This document shows positions 1-10,331 of a stretch of DNA of 64,000 nucleotides, piece after piece. Below the pieces are notes generated by a model. The model ran no database searches and was not told where the DNA came from. It worked only from the letters and a program-made list of their open reading frames with translations. Made by a program: the position numbers and the translations under genes. Within the stretch, counting starts at the first letter, position 1; each line of letters begins with the position of its first letter. The DNA is from Paenibacillus sp. OK003. GTDB taxonomy: Bacteria > Bacillota > Bacilli > Paenibacillales > Paenibacillaceae. Location of the stretch: NCBI RefSeq assembly GCF_900109515.1, contig NZ_FOBD01000004.1, positions 310,001-374,000 on the forward strand. The letters run 5' to 3'.

Positions 1-668
1 GTACCCGTTGCGCTCTCTTCCGGGATATCGTAAAGGGGAGCAAAATTCCGGCATTCTGCCAGAGTGCTCTCTTTATCTGGTTCGAGTGCAAATACGTGAT
101 AACCTACGACATGGTTAGCTTTGCTAATTTTAGCGATAAGCTGAAAATCAGGAATGATTTTTGACAGAACATCAACATGGTTAACTCCAATCAAGATATC
201 GCGCAATCCGGTAGATACGATCTGTACAGGTAGTTCGGGATGTAAATCATGTGTAGAAATACCCAGAGAATCTGCAATGTCTTGTCGGTCAACGAGCTCT
301 CCGAACTCCGGAAGGGTCTGAGACAGATAGATTTCACCATTGTTCTGGACAACCACTTCAAGTATTCCGGCCAGTGTCTCCAGTGTGAATGTACCTACCT
401 CAACGATATGCTGTGCTTTCATTAAATAAAATAAGGCAATCGTTGCATGTCCACATAGATCAACTTCATCACTAGGAGTGAAGTAACGAACTTTGAAATC
501 AGCCTGGTCCGATGGCATAACAAACGCGGTCTCTGAGAATCCAACTTGTCTGGCAATCTCCTGCATTTGGGAGTCGGATAAATGTTCTGCTTGTAAAACA
601 ACGCCTGCGGGGTTTCCACCGAGAGGCTTGTCCGAAAATGCATGTAATGTGCTTACTTCAATTTCCAC
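1..668 (-). CDS. PhzF-family isomerase-like protein (partial, C-terminus off window)
   Basis: The reading frame runs off the left edge, so only about 222 N-terminal codons are visible. It starts with GTG at 668-666, preceded by a GAGG-type ribosome site; the ATG at 670 is in another frame. The N-terminus (STLHAFSDKPLGGNPAGVV) is typical of the PhzF/diaminopimelate-epimerase fold, where the early GNPAGV stretch carries an active-site segment. DEVDLCGHAT is the conserved catalytic-region motif, and ESATG near the edge matches the start of the second half-barrel. Members are cofactor-free isomerases; the substrate here is unknown. Family call is secure, specific role is not. Confidence 0.85.
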   Translation of the reverse strand, partial: MEIEVSTLHAFSDKPLGGNPAGVVLQAEHLSDSQMQEIARQVGFSETAFVMPSDQADFKVRYFTPSDEVDLCGHATIALFYLMKAQHIVEVGTFTLETLAGILEVVVQNNGEIYLSQTLPEFGELVDRQDIADSLGISTHDLHPELPVQIVSTGLRDILIGVNHVDVLSKIIPDFQLIAKISKANHVVGYHVFALEPDKESTLAECRNFAPLYDIPEESATG

Positions 669-763
669 ATCGCTACCTCGCTTGTTCAGTTATTTAGGTT
701 CAATCGTTCTCCATTATATCACGGTTCCTGATCGGGCTTGTGAACCCAAACAACCTGCTGTGA

Positions 764-1243
764 ATTCATGAATATAGGATTACGGTATATACTAGACTTT
801 GCGATGTAATAAATTTCCCAAGATCGGAAGATGGTACAAAAGCTTGGGCTGAACACCAGGCATCCCGTGGTCCTGATGGGGATAAAATTATGCTCGCGGT
901 CGAGACTTTAGATGGAGTATTAGTGGGAAGTATAAGTTCGAATAACTGTGATACCCGCAATGGAACTTTTACGTACGGTGTTGCTATCTTTAGAGAATTT
1001 TGGCGCAATGGTTATGCTTCAGAAGCTATAAAGATATTGTTGCGATATTACTTTGAGGAATTACGCTATCAGAAAGTTACCGCACATGTTTATGCTTTTA
1101 ATGAAGGTTCATTAGAACTTCATGAGCGTCTTGGATTTGTCCAAGAAGGGAAACTCAGAGATATGTTATTCACTAATGGACAGCATTACGATGAGTATCT
1201 CTATGGTATGACTAAAAGTGAATACTCGAAAATGAAGATATGA
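764..1243 (+). pseudogene. N-terminally truncated GNAT acetyltransferase remnant
   Basis: The frame is open from 764 (after an in-frame TGA at 761) to TGA at 1241, but the first ATG is only at 890, giving 117 aa. Homology-like sequence clearly extends upstream of that ATG (RSEDGTKAWAEHQASRGPDG), so an ATG-890 product would lack the first strand and helix of the fold. The rest is typical GNAT: VGSISS strand, FRNGYASEA-like acetyl-CoA loop (FWRNGYASEAIK), then NEGSLELHERLGFVQEGKLR with the usual C-terminal motif. No plausible start with a ribosome site precedes 890. Most likely a gene that lost its 5' end; an unusual start cannot be excluded. Confidence 0.65.
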
Positions 1244-1248
1244 GAGTA

Positions 1249-1273
1249 GGCTACCCTAGTGGTAGCCTTTTTT
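1249..1273 (+). terminator. Rho-independent terminator after the GNAT remnant
   Basis: GGCTACC and GGTAGCC form a perfect 7-bp stem with a 5-nt loop, followed by six T. Confidence 0.85.
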
Positions 1274-1400
1274 CGAATAACGGTAAACGAAAAATTTAAC
1301 TCTGAGGCGAGATGTAGGCGGAATGATTTCTTTAGTTGGGGCTCCGATTTGTTGATGTTCATTTTCAAATGTAACTCTCAGAACATGATCCTCTAAAAGG

Positions 1401-1425
1401 GGTCTCTTATATAGCATAAGAGACC
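1401..1425. repeat. Perfect 10-bp inverted repeat in an intergenic stretch
   Basis: GGTCTCTTAT and ATAAGAGACC flank a 5-nt loop. It lies in the 355-bp gene-free stretch 1274-1628 and has no T-run in either direction, so it is not a standard terminator. It could be an operator or an RNA structure. Nothing else is recognisable in this stretch except the hairpin at 1561. Confidence 0.6.
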
Positions 1426-1560
1426 TCGATGAAAGTGATATTTCTGCTAAAAGAAGCAATTTATTCTTATGTAGCCTATTTACCTTTTACCATACGGCAA
1501 ATCTGTTCCAGTCATTAAACCCACGATATGAGCTAATTGATTATTATCAAATTAAAAAAA

Positions 1561-1594
1561 CTTTGCTGACGGAAGATGTCAGTGAAGTTTTTTT
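1561..1594 (+). terminator. Terminator-like hairpin directly upstream of the DJ-1 gene
   Basis: CTTTGCTGAC pairs with GTCAGTGAAG (two G-T pairs) and is followed by seven T. An A-run precedes it, so it could work on both strands. It ends only 35 bp before the ATG at 1629, where it could act as an attenuator or simply insulate the gene. Confidence 0.6.
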
Positions 1595-1628
1595 ATAATA
1601 GGGGTATCCACTAGAAGGGAAGTGCACT

Positions 1629-2258
1629 ATGCATACAAAAAAAGCATATCTTTATGTATTTGATACGATGTCAGACTGGGAGGTAGGTTATTTAATTGCT
1701 GAACTAAACTCGGGAAGGTATTTTAAGAAAGAGCTGGAGCCGATAGAGGTGGTTGCTGTTGGTGTTGATAAAAGTCCGGTGACTACCATGGGAGGATTGG
1801 AGATATTACCTCGCATTTCAGTTGATGAGTGTAAGTTGGAAAGTACGGATGTGTTGATACTTCCAGGCGGGAATACTTGGATGGATTCCATTCACGAGCC
1901 TATATTGAAAAAAGCTTCGACGTCTTTGGAAAAAGGTCATGTTGTTGCGGCAATATGTGGTGCAACCGTTGGACTTGCGAGGGCGGGATTGCTAGACTCC
2001 AGAAGGCATACAAGCAACGATCTGGCATATTTGAAAATGATTTGTCCTCATTACATTGGAGAGGAATACTATGAACTGGTACCGGCCGTAACGGATGGCA
2101 ATGTAGTTACTGCATCGGGCATAGCTCCGTTGGAATTTGCGATGCATGTATTAAAGGTGCTCGATGTATTTACACCGGAGACTTTAGATTCGTGGTTCAA
2201 TCTATATCAGACTCATGAACCAAAATACTTCTTCGAGTTAATGAATTCTATCAAATAG
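1629..2258 (+). CDS. DJ-1/PfpI family protein
   Basis: 209 aa, about the normal length for small PfpI-type proteins. ATG 1629 has a GAAGGGA ribosome site about 8 nt upstream. VLILPGGNTW and the nucleophile-elbow sequence VVAAICGATVGLARAGLL place the conserved cysteine at residue 110. The segment RRHTSNDLAYLK follows, as in YdeA-like type 1 glutamine amidotransferase-like proteins. No signal peptide, so cytoplasmic. Members range from protein/glyoxal repair enzymes to proteases, and the substrate cannot be read here. It stands alone, 82 bp before the next gene's start, with a terminator-like hairpin in front. Confidence 0.85.
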   Translation: MHTKKAYLYVFDTMSDWEVGYLIAELNSGRYFKKELEPIEVVAVGVDKSPVTTMGGLEILPRISVDECKLESTDVLILPGGNTWMDSIHEPILKKASTSLEKGHVVAAICGATVGLARAGLLDSRRHTSNDLAYLKMICPHYIGEEYYELVPAVTDGNVVTASGIAPLEFAMHVLKVLDVFTPETLDSWFNLYQTHEPKYFFELMNSIK

Positions 2259-2340
2259 CTGGCATCTCGATATGTTCGCATGGAGTGGAATACGATATAA
2301 TAGTAACAATTTATTCCATTCTATGTATGAGGTGATTCGG

Positions 2341-3078
2341 ATGTCCAATGAGCTCATTCAAGCGATTCAATTATTAAAAGAAAAGAAGTGGGTGGACCTG
2401 ACCCATACGTTTGGACCGGAATCTCCACATTTCTCAGCTTTTGATGCGGCACAATTCGATACGTTGTTTAATCACGATCAAGGTTTCTTTGCCCAAAGTT
2501 TCAGGTTTCCCGGTCAATATGGTACGCATCTCGATGCACCGATCCATTTTGTGCGGGATACCCGTTATCTCGATGAACTGGGCTTAAAGGAACTTGTGCT
2601 ACCGCTTGTTGTCATTGATCAATCTGAGGCTGTAGAGAGCAATCCGGATTTCACGCTGGATGTCGAGCATATTCTTGAGTTTGAAGAAGAGCATGGCGTT
2701 ATAGAAGCAGGCAGTTTTGTAGCACTGCGTACTGATTGGAGCAAACGCTGGCCCAGCCATGAAGCATTCGATAACAAAGATGCGGAGGGCAATAGCCATG
2801 CACCCGGATGGTCAGTCAGTGCGCTAATGTTTTTATTCGAGGAAAGAAAAATACAGGCGATCGGCCACGAGACCTTCGACACCGATTCAGCTGTAGATTA
2901 TCAAAAGAATGGGGCACTTCTGGCAGAGTATTATGTACTTGCTCAGGATACATATCAGGTAGAGCTGTTAACGAATCTGGATCAGGTACCAGCCAAAGGT
3001 GCGGTGATCTTCAATATCGTACCCAAGGCCGAAAAGGCGTCCGGCTTTCCAGTGCGCTCATTTGCCATACTACCGTAA
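2341..3078 (+). CDS. Cyclase-family metal-dependent hydrolase
   Basis: 245 aa. ATG 2341 has a GAGGTGATT ribosome site; the longer frame from 2272 has no ribosome site and non-conserved sequence. The protein belongs to the cyclase/kynurenine-formamidase-like family (PF04199), shown by the metal-binding motif GQYGTHLDAPIHF (HxDxxxH) near residue 60 and a second conserved part IQAIGHETFDTDSA. These enzymes are zinc or manganese hydrolases acting on formyl- or cyclic amides. No tryptophan-pathway genes are nearby, so a kynB assignment is not justified. It may be co-transcribed with the DJ-1 gene, and a strong terminator follows at 3178. Confidence 0.82.
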   Translation: MSNELIQAIQLLKEKKWVDLTHTFGPESPHFSAFDAAQFDTLFNHDQGFFAQSFRFPGQYGTHLDAPIHFVRDTRYLDELGLKELVLPLVVIDQSEAVESNPDFTLDVEHILEFEEEHGVIEAGSFVALRTDWSKRWPSHEAFDNKDAEGNSHAPGWSVSALMFLFEERKIQAIGHETFDTDSAVDYQKNGALLAEYYVLAQDTYQVELLTNLDQVPAKGAVIFNIVPKAEKASGFPVRSFAILP

Positions 3079-3177
3079 AACAAAGTTGAACATAGACACA
3101 TTGCAATTGACTCAGACGCAGTTCTTTCCCAATGATTCACCAATGGACTTGTGTAAATTGCTCATATAAATAATAAA

Positions 3178-3201
3178 GGAGGCGTATTCCGCCTCCTTTT
3201 T
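3178..3201. terminator. Terminator between convergent genes
   Basis: GGAGGCG/CGCCTCC stem with a 4-5 nt loop and five T. It separates the cyclase-family gene from the oppositely oriented small gene. Confidence 0.85.
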
Positions 3202-3206
3202 AGTTG

Positions 3207-3407
3207 TTACTTTTGATTCGAAGAGGGATCCTGATTGAATCGTTGTGAAATTTTCTTCTCTGTCTTTTTACGCCGAATCCAGCGCTTGAATCTACTTTCT
3301 TCTTTTCTTCCCTGCAGTGTTTCCTTCATGCCTTGGATCATAAATTCGGATCTTCGTCTGTCGTCCCGACTAATCTCGCGTAGTTCCTTAATAAATTTGT
3401 CGTCCAT
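3207..3407 (-). CDS. Small basic protein with an SOS-type promoter
   Basis: 66 aa from ATG 3407, chosen because GAGAGG lies 5-6 nt upstream; an upstream in-frame start at 3476 lies before the promoter and is not used. The product starts MDDKFIKELREISRDDRRRS and ends in a Lys/Arg-rich tail (RFKRWIRRKKTEKK). It has no signal peptide or membrane segment and is predicted helical and strongly basic. I do not recognise a family. The promoter at 3438-3466 carries a LexA-type box in its spacer, so DNA damage-induced expression is a strong inference. DNA binding or a role in SOS cell-cycle control would fit its size and charge but is not shown. Confidence 0.7.
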   Translation of the reverse strand: MDDKFIKELREISRDDRRRSEFMIQGMKETLQGRKEESRFKRWIRRKKTEKKISQRFNQDPSSNQK

Positions 3408-3437
3408 ATCTGCCTCTCGCTCATTAAGTATATCTCT

Positions 3438-3466
3438 ATTATACCGAACGTACGTTCTTTTATCAA
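3438..3466 (-). promoter_or_regulatory. Sigma-A promoter with LexA (SOS) box in the spacer
   Basis: On the minus strand: -35 TTGATA (3466-3461), 17-bp spacer, -10 TATAAT (3443-3438). The spacer contains CGAACGTACGTTCT (3445-3458), which matches the Bacillus LexA/DinR consensus CGAAC-N4-GTTCG at all but the last base. Bound LexA would cover the space between -35 and -10. Confidence 0.85.
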
Positions 3467-3689
3467 GTTTTACCATAATCGAATTTTTGGCATATGCCTA
3501 ATTCATTGTTTGAGCATTCCCCGTTTGGCAGTTTTTTGGATCCCGGGAATTATACTATTGTTGGTTCTTGGTGTTATGCCGATCTGATCTATTTTGCTTG
3601 GGGAGTGGGGGTTCAGATCGTCACTCTGTTACCTGGTGTACAGCGAAGGTATCAGGCAGACTGCTCATCATAATCTATTCTCTCTATAA

Positions 3690-3737
3690 AATAAAACGAC
3701 TGTCATCCGGATCTTGGAGTGATCCGGATGACAGCCG
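3690..3737 (-). terminator. Terminator for the oppA remnant
   Basis: TGTCATCCGGATC and GATCCGGATGACA form a perfect 13-bp stem with a 7-nt loop. The A-rich left flank gives the U-run on the minus strand. Confidence 0.85.
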
Positions 3738-3750
3738 TTTATCTTAATTG

Positions 3751-4414
3751 TTACTTGGAAGCCTGGTAGGCGCTCAAGAATTCTTTTACTTTTGCCGGAT
3801 CGGACTTCAATTCATTCCCGGTCTGCACGAGTGGACTTACGGTAGAGTACGCCTTAAGTTTGTTGTTTTTGTAGAACTGCAAAATGTCATCCTGATTGAT
3901 GGAGTAGAGCACGGATTTTCTCAGATCACTGCTCTTGGCAACTTCCCGATTGGCTGTGTTGAACAGCAGATAGGAAACCGCATTGCTCGGAATGCTCTGC
4001 AATTGCAACTTGCTGTCATTTTTGATGATGTCATACTTTGTTTCGGATACTCCGTAGTACAGGTGGATTTCACTGCTGCGAAGAGCAGACAACGCACTGT
4101 CGGCATCAGAGATGAACCGAACATTCACCTGAGAAATTTTGGGTGCATATTCAGAGCCTTTACGGTAGCCGGGATTCTGATAGAATACACCTTCGTAATC
4201 ATTTTTATATGCCAAGATATATGGGCCGCTGGCATACAAAGTGTTGTTGTACGCAGCACCTTCAGTCACGGTATTCTGATCGCCGTAAGGAATGTCTTTA
4301 TTCACGTCAAACGAAGCTACATCATACGTATTGATGCTCTCAACCTGCTTTTTGGACACAATGCCAGCAGATTGGTGAGCCAGATAGTTCAATACTTGTG
4401 TAGATTCAAACCAT
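3751..4414 (-). pseudogene. Remnant of an oligopeptide-binding protein (OppA/SBP_bac_5)
   Basis: About 215 codons encode the C-terminal part of a peptide-binding protein: NYLAHQSAGIVSKKQVES, YASGPYILAYKNDYEG, RKSVLYSINQDDILQFY and VSPLVQTG all fit this family. Intact members are about 500-600 aa with a lipoprotein signal, which is missing. A good ribosome site (AAAGGAGG) and ATG (4414-4412) survive, but in a different frame with TGA as the third codon; the OppA frame is shifted and lacks its own start (only TTG 4392). This looks like an internal deletion that joined the original start region to the 3' third of the gene. The terminator is intact. Confidence 0.85.
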
Positions 4415-4555
4415 GAGAGCCTCCTTTCATCTCATTTTAAATTGCATTATTCCGATTGATATAGTATATATTATTTAGAGTCTATTTAATTGTCAAGGTA
4501 TGGAAGAGTATACATATGAGCACATGTGAAAATATGGATGAGGGCTGGTGATCAC

Positions 4556-6307
4556 ATGCAACCTTTGTTGAAAGTAAATGATTTATCTGTTTCTTTTCAT
4601 TCCGGAGAGAGTGAATTTCAGGCGGTAAAAGAAGTTAGTTTTGAAGTGCGGAAAGGGGAAACACTTGGCATTGTAGGGGAATCCGGCAGTGGGAAGAGTG
4701 TGACGGCACGTTCCATTATGCGGCTGCTTGCCTCTCCTCCTTCGCAGATGAAAAAGGGTGAGATCCTGTTTAAAGGGGGCGATCTGGTCCATAAAACGCA
4801 AAAAGAGATGGAGAGTATCCGTGGCCGTGACATTGGCATGATCTTTCAGGACCCTATGAGCTCTCTTAATCCGACCGTGAAAATCGGAAAACAGATCACC
4901 GAAAGTCTGATTAAACATCAGAAACTTTCCAGAGGGGAAGCGAAGAAGCAGGCGATTGCCATGCTGGAGCTCGTTGGTATTACCCGGAGTGAAATACGTT
5001 TCAACCAGTACCCACATGAATTCTCCGGAGGTATGCGTCAGCGGGTGATGATCGCCATTGCTCTTGCTTGCCGTCCTGAATTGCTGATTGCGGATGAACC
5101 TACAACTGCGCTTGATGTTACTATTCAGGCCCAAATCCTTAATTTGATGAAAGATATGCAGGCACAGCTGGGCACTTCCATTATTCTGATTACCCATGAT
5201 CTCGGAGTAGTGGCAGGCATGTGTGATCGGGTTGTGGTCATGAAGGACGGGCAGATTGTGGAATCCGGCACAACCACAGAGATTTTTGCGAATCCGAAAC
5301 ATCCATACACAGCAAGACTGTTGAATGCATTACCTCGACTGGATGAGAAGAAAAAACCGAAACTCGTCTCGTTGGTGCCACGCGATCTGGAAGATGATCA
5401 GCCTTTACTGGAAGTGAAGTCCCTCAAACAGCATTTTAATTTGGGTAAAGGCAACACTTTAAAAGCGGTGAACGATATCAGTTTCGAGATTCGCCAAGGG
5501 GAGACGCTTGGGGTCGTAGGCGAATCGGGCAGCGGGAAATCGACTACAGGCAGAGCCATTCTACGACTGCATGAACCTACAGGTGGGGATGTGCTGTTTA
5601 AGGGAGTGCCGCTCAACCGCCTCTCTGCCTCAGAGATGAAAACGATGAGGAGACATATGCAAATTATTTTCCAGGATCCGTTTGCCTCGCTTAATCCGAA
5701 ATTTAGAATTATGGACATTATTGGGGAAGCCTTGGATATTCACCATCTTGCCGGCAGCCCCGCTGAGCGGGAAAAACGTGTGGAGGAATTGCTGGAGATG
5801 GTGGGTCTCGATCCGGTTCATGCCCAGCGATATCCTCATGAATTTTCGGGTGGTCAACGGCAGCGGATCGGAATTGCTCGTGCGCTGGCCGTGGAACCTG
5901 AATTTATTGTATGTGACGAGCCTTTGTCTGCGTTGGATGTGTCTATTCAGGCTCAGATCGTACAACTGCTTGAAGAATTGCAGCAGCGACTCGGTCTGAC
6001 ATACCTGTTTATCGCACATGACCTGTCCATGGTCAAGCATATCAGTGATCGTGTAGCTGTCATGTATAACGGGAAGATTGTGGAGTTAGCAGAAAGTGAA
6101 GAACTATATTCGAACCCTCAGCATGAGTACACAAAGGCCTTGTTATCGGCTATTCCGGTTCCAGACCCGGCTGTGGAAGCAAAGAAAAAACGTCATGCTG
6201 TGAGCGAAACGCCAAGAGAGACAGTGGAAGTGGAAGATCGCTATAATCTGGAACAGTCCCGATGGGTGGAAATAAAAGAGGGACATTGGGTGGCCATTTC
6301 CGGATAA
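4556..6307 (+). CDS. Fused OppD-OppF type ABC transporter ATPase
   Basis: 583 aa with two complete ABC domains in one chain. Each half has Walker A GESGSGKS, a signature motif (SGGMRQRVMIA; SGGQRQRIGIA) and Walker B/D-loop (LLIADEPTTALD; FIVCDEPLSALD), and each ends with the peptide/nickel-transporter C-terminal extension (NPKHPYTARLLNALP; NPQHEYTKALLSAIP). It would energise uptake of peptides or similar solutes. ATG 4556 (MQPLLKVNDL) fits the family start better than the GTG at 4526. No permease genes adjoin it, and the divergent binding-protein gene is broken, so the partner subunits must be elsewhere if it works. Confidence 0.9.
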   Translation: MQPLLKVNDLSVSFHSGESEFQAVKEVSFEVRKGETLGIVGESGSGKSVTARSIMRLLASPPSQMKKGEILFKGGDLVHKTQKEMESIRGRDIGMIFQDPMSSLNPTVKIGKQITESLIKHQKLSRGEAKKQAIAMLELVGITRSEIRFNQYPHEFSGGMRQRVMIAIALACRPELLIADEPTTALDVTIQAQILNLMKDMQAQLGTSIILITHDLGVVAGMCDRVVVMKDGQIVESGTTTEIFANPKHPYTARLLNALPRLDEKKKPKLVSLVPRDLEDDQPLLEVKSLKQHFNLGKGNTLKAVNDISFEIRQGETLGVVGESGSGKSTTGRAILRLHEPTGGDVLFKGVPLNRLSASEMKTMRRHMQIIFQDPFASLNPKFRIMDIIGEALDIHHLAGSPAEREKRVEELLEMVGLDPVHAQRYPHEFSGGQRQRIGIARALAVEPEFIVCDEPLSALDVSIQAQIVQLLEELQQRLGLTYLFIAHDLSMVKHISDRVAVMYNGKIVELAESEELYSNPQHEYTKALLSAIPVPDPAVEAKKKRHAVSETPRETVEVEDRYNLEQSRWVEIKEGHWVAISG

Positions 6308-6335
6308 GGTGAACCATTCATTTGAACTCGAAAAA

Positions 6336-6377
6336 GAACCCCGGCAATGATCTGTGAAAGGTCATTGCGCGGGGTTC
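6336..6377. terminator. Long hairpin after the OppDF ATPase
   Basis: GAACCCCG-GCAATGA pairs with TCATTGC-GCGGGGTTC around an 8-nt loop. T-runs are poor on the plus strand (TGTTC) and better on the minus strand (AAAAAG on the left flank). Confidence 0.65.
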
Positions 6378-6413
6378 TGTTCATGCACAGCAAGCACTGT
6401 GACAGTGAGTGTA

Positions 6414-6650
6414 TCATTTGAACTGAACGGATTTCTTTATGTCGTCGATCTCGGCCTTTGTAGTATCATCCAAATAGGTGAAGATGAAGTTGAATGCATA
6501 ACCTTCAATAATAGTGCTGTAGTAATCTTGCGTAATGGTTGAACCATTGCCCGCATCCATCGTAATTTGCATCAGATCCATCTCTTTGCCACCGATGGTT
6601 TCGGTTTTGTTGAAAATGTGCAGGATGGGGTTTCCAGCAGATATTAGCAA
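6414..6650 (-). pseudogene. C-terminal fragment of an unidentified protein
   Basis: An open frame of 78 codons starts only at TTG 6650, with no ribosome site, and runs ETIGGKEMDLMQITMDAGNG... to ...DDIKKSVQFK. The sequence looks like genuine coding, with alternating strands and a final helix as at the end of small secreted or lipoprotein domains, but the N-terminus is absent. I read it as the 3' remnant of a lost gene. The family is not recognised. Confidence 0.4.
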
Positions 6651-6800
6651 GTTTCTTTTGGTGTGAAAAGGCCGATGCCTCGATAACGTCTAAAGTGGTC
6701 AGCGAGTGCTATTAAAGCGGAAAGTTGATTTTGCAAAATAGATATGTTACGCTTACATTACAAGAGAAAAACAACCGAATACACAATAACATCTTTTGAT

Positions 6801-6823
6801 GGATTGTAACTGTGCAGACAGGC

Positions 6824-6829
<6 letters not shown>
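6801..6829 (+). promoter_or_regulatory. RAT 1 (LicT/BglG antiterminator) upstream of the first GH1 gene
   Basis: The 29-nt element begins GGATTGTAACTG and ends AGGCAAAACC, matching the B. subtilis LicT-type ribonucleic antiterminator, with GGATTGT and GGCAAAACC conserved. It overlaps the terminator beginning at 6824, so the two structures are mutually exclusive. A partial cre-like motif (ACGCTTACA) lies at 6748-6756. Confidence 0.9.
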
Positions 6830-8425
<1,596 letters not shown>

Positions 8426-8482
8426 TCTGATCTGATTCCTGTATCTTGAACCCGGATCGCTGTAAGTAATTAGGCTATTCGC

Positions 8483-8512
8483 GGATTGTTACCGCATAAA
8501 GCGGGCAAAACC
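8483..8512 (+). promoter_or_regulatory. RAT 2 between the two GH1 genes
   Basis: A 30-nt element with GGATTGTTACCGC and GCGGGCAAAACC; the CCGC/GCGG pair keeps the stem in covarying form relative to the CTGC/GCAG of other RATs. Confidence 0.88.
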
Positions 8513-8580
8513 CAACATAAAGCAGGCCATCGGTGATCATCTGATCTGTAGCCCTTTAGTTGGCGCGTTGTCCGCTTTTT
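8498..8580 (+). terminator. Leader terminator controlled by RAT 2
   Basis: AAAGCGGGCAAAACCCAAC (8498-8516) pairs, with a few mismatches, with the arm 8559-8577 ending GTTGTCCGCTTT, followed by T. It shares its 5' arm with RAT 2. Confidence 0.75.
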
Positions 8581-8649
8581 GATGTGGAACTGGTCGAGAC
8601 AAGTGCTTACGGGCATAGGGTCAGCTGTTTTAACAAAGAATGAATATAA

Positions 8650-10098
<1,449 letters not shown>

Positions 10099-10152
10099 TT
10101 TCTAGTTCCAAAGACATATGTGGTAGCATCTTCTTGTGTCATATTCAAACAC

Positions 10153-10166
10153 ATTAACCGCTTTCA
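10153..10166 (+). promoter_or_regulatory. cre-like site (CcpA) upstream of licT
   Basis: ATTAACCGCTTTCA fits the cre consensus TGWNANCGNTNWCA except at the first two positions. It lies just upstream of the licT promoter. Confidence 0.45.
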
Positions 10167-10174
10167 CAAAAACA

Positions 10175-10203
10175 TTGTCAGATGGATAATTATATGGTAA
10201 GAT
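10175..10203 (+). promoter_or_regulatory. licT promoter
   Basis: -35 TTGTCA (10175-10180), 17-bp spacer, -10 TAAGAT (10198-10203). Transcription would start about 10210, shortly before RAT 3. Confidence 0.6.
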
Positions 10204-10225
10204 GGGCCTAAGGCTAATGAATACT

Positions 10226-10254
10226 GGATTGTTACTGTTCAATCAGGCAAAACC
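10226..10254 (+). promoter_or_regulatory. RAT 3 in the licT leader
   Basis: A 29-nt element, GGATTGTTACTG...CAGGCAAAACC. It places licT itself under antitermination, i.e. positive autoregulation. Confidence 0.92.
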
Positions 10255-10300
10255 AGAAGCGGGGCATATGTTTTATGACCTGCTTTGGTTTTGCCTTTTA
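10249..10300 (+). terminator. Leader terminator controlled by RAT 3
   Basis: AAAACCAGAAGC (10249-10260) pairs with GCTTTGGTTTT (10282-10292), followed by GCCTTTT. Confidence 0.75.
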
Positions 10301-10331
10301 CTACTTTGACGGTGCAAGGTGATGTGAAGAA

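Noticed and set aside
2272..2340. N-terminal extension of the cyclase-family protein
   Set aside because: No ribosome site and non-conserved sequence; ATG 2341 has a good GAGGTGA site.
4583..5302. Long minus-strand ORF opposite the OppDF gene
   Set aside because: Shadow frame of the first ABC domain, with composition unlike a protein and no start signal.
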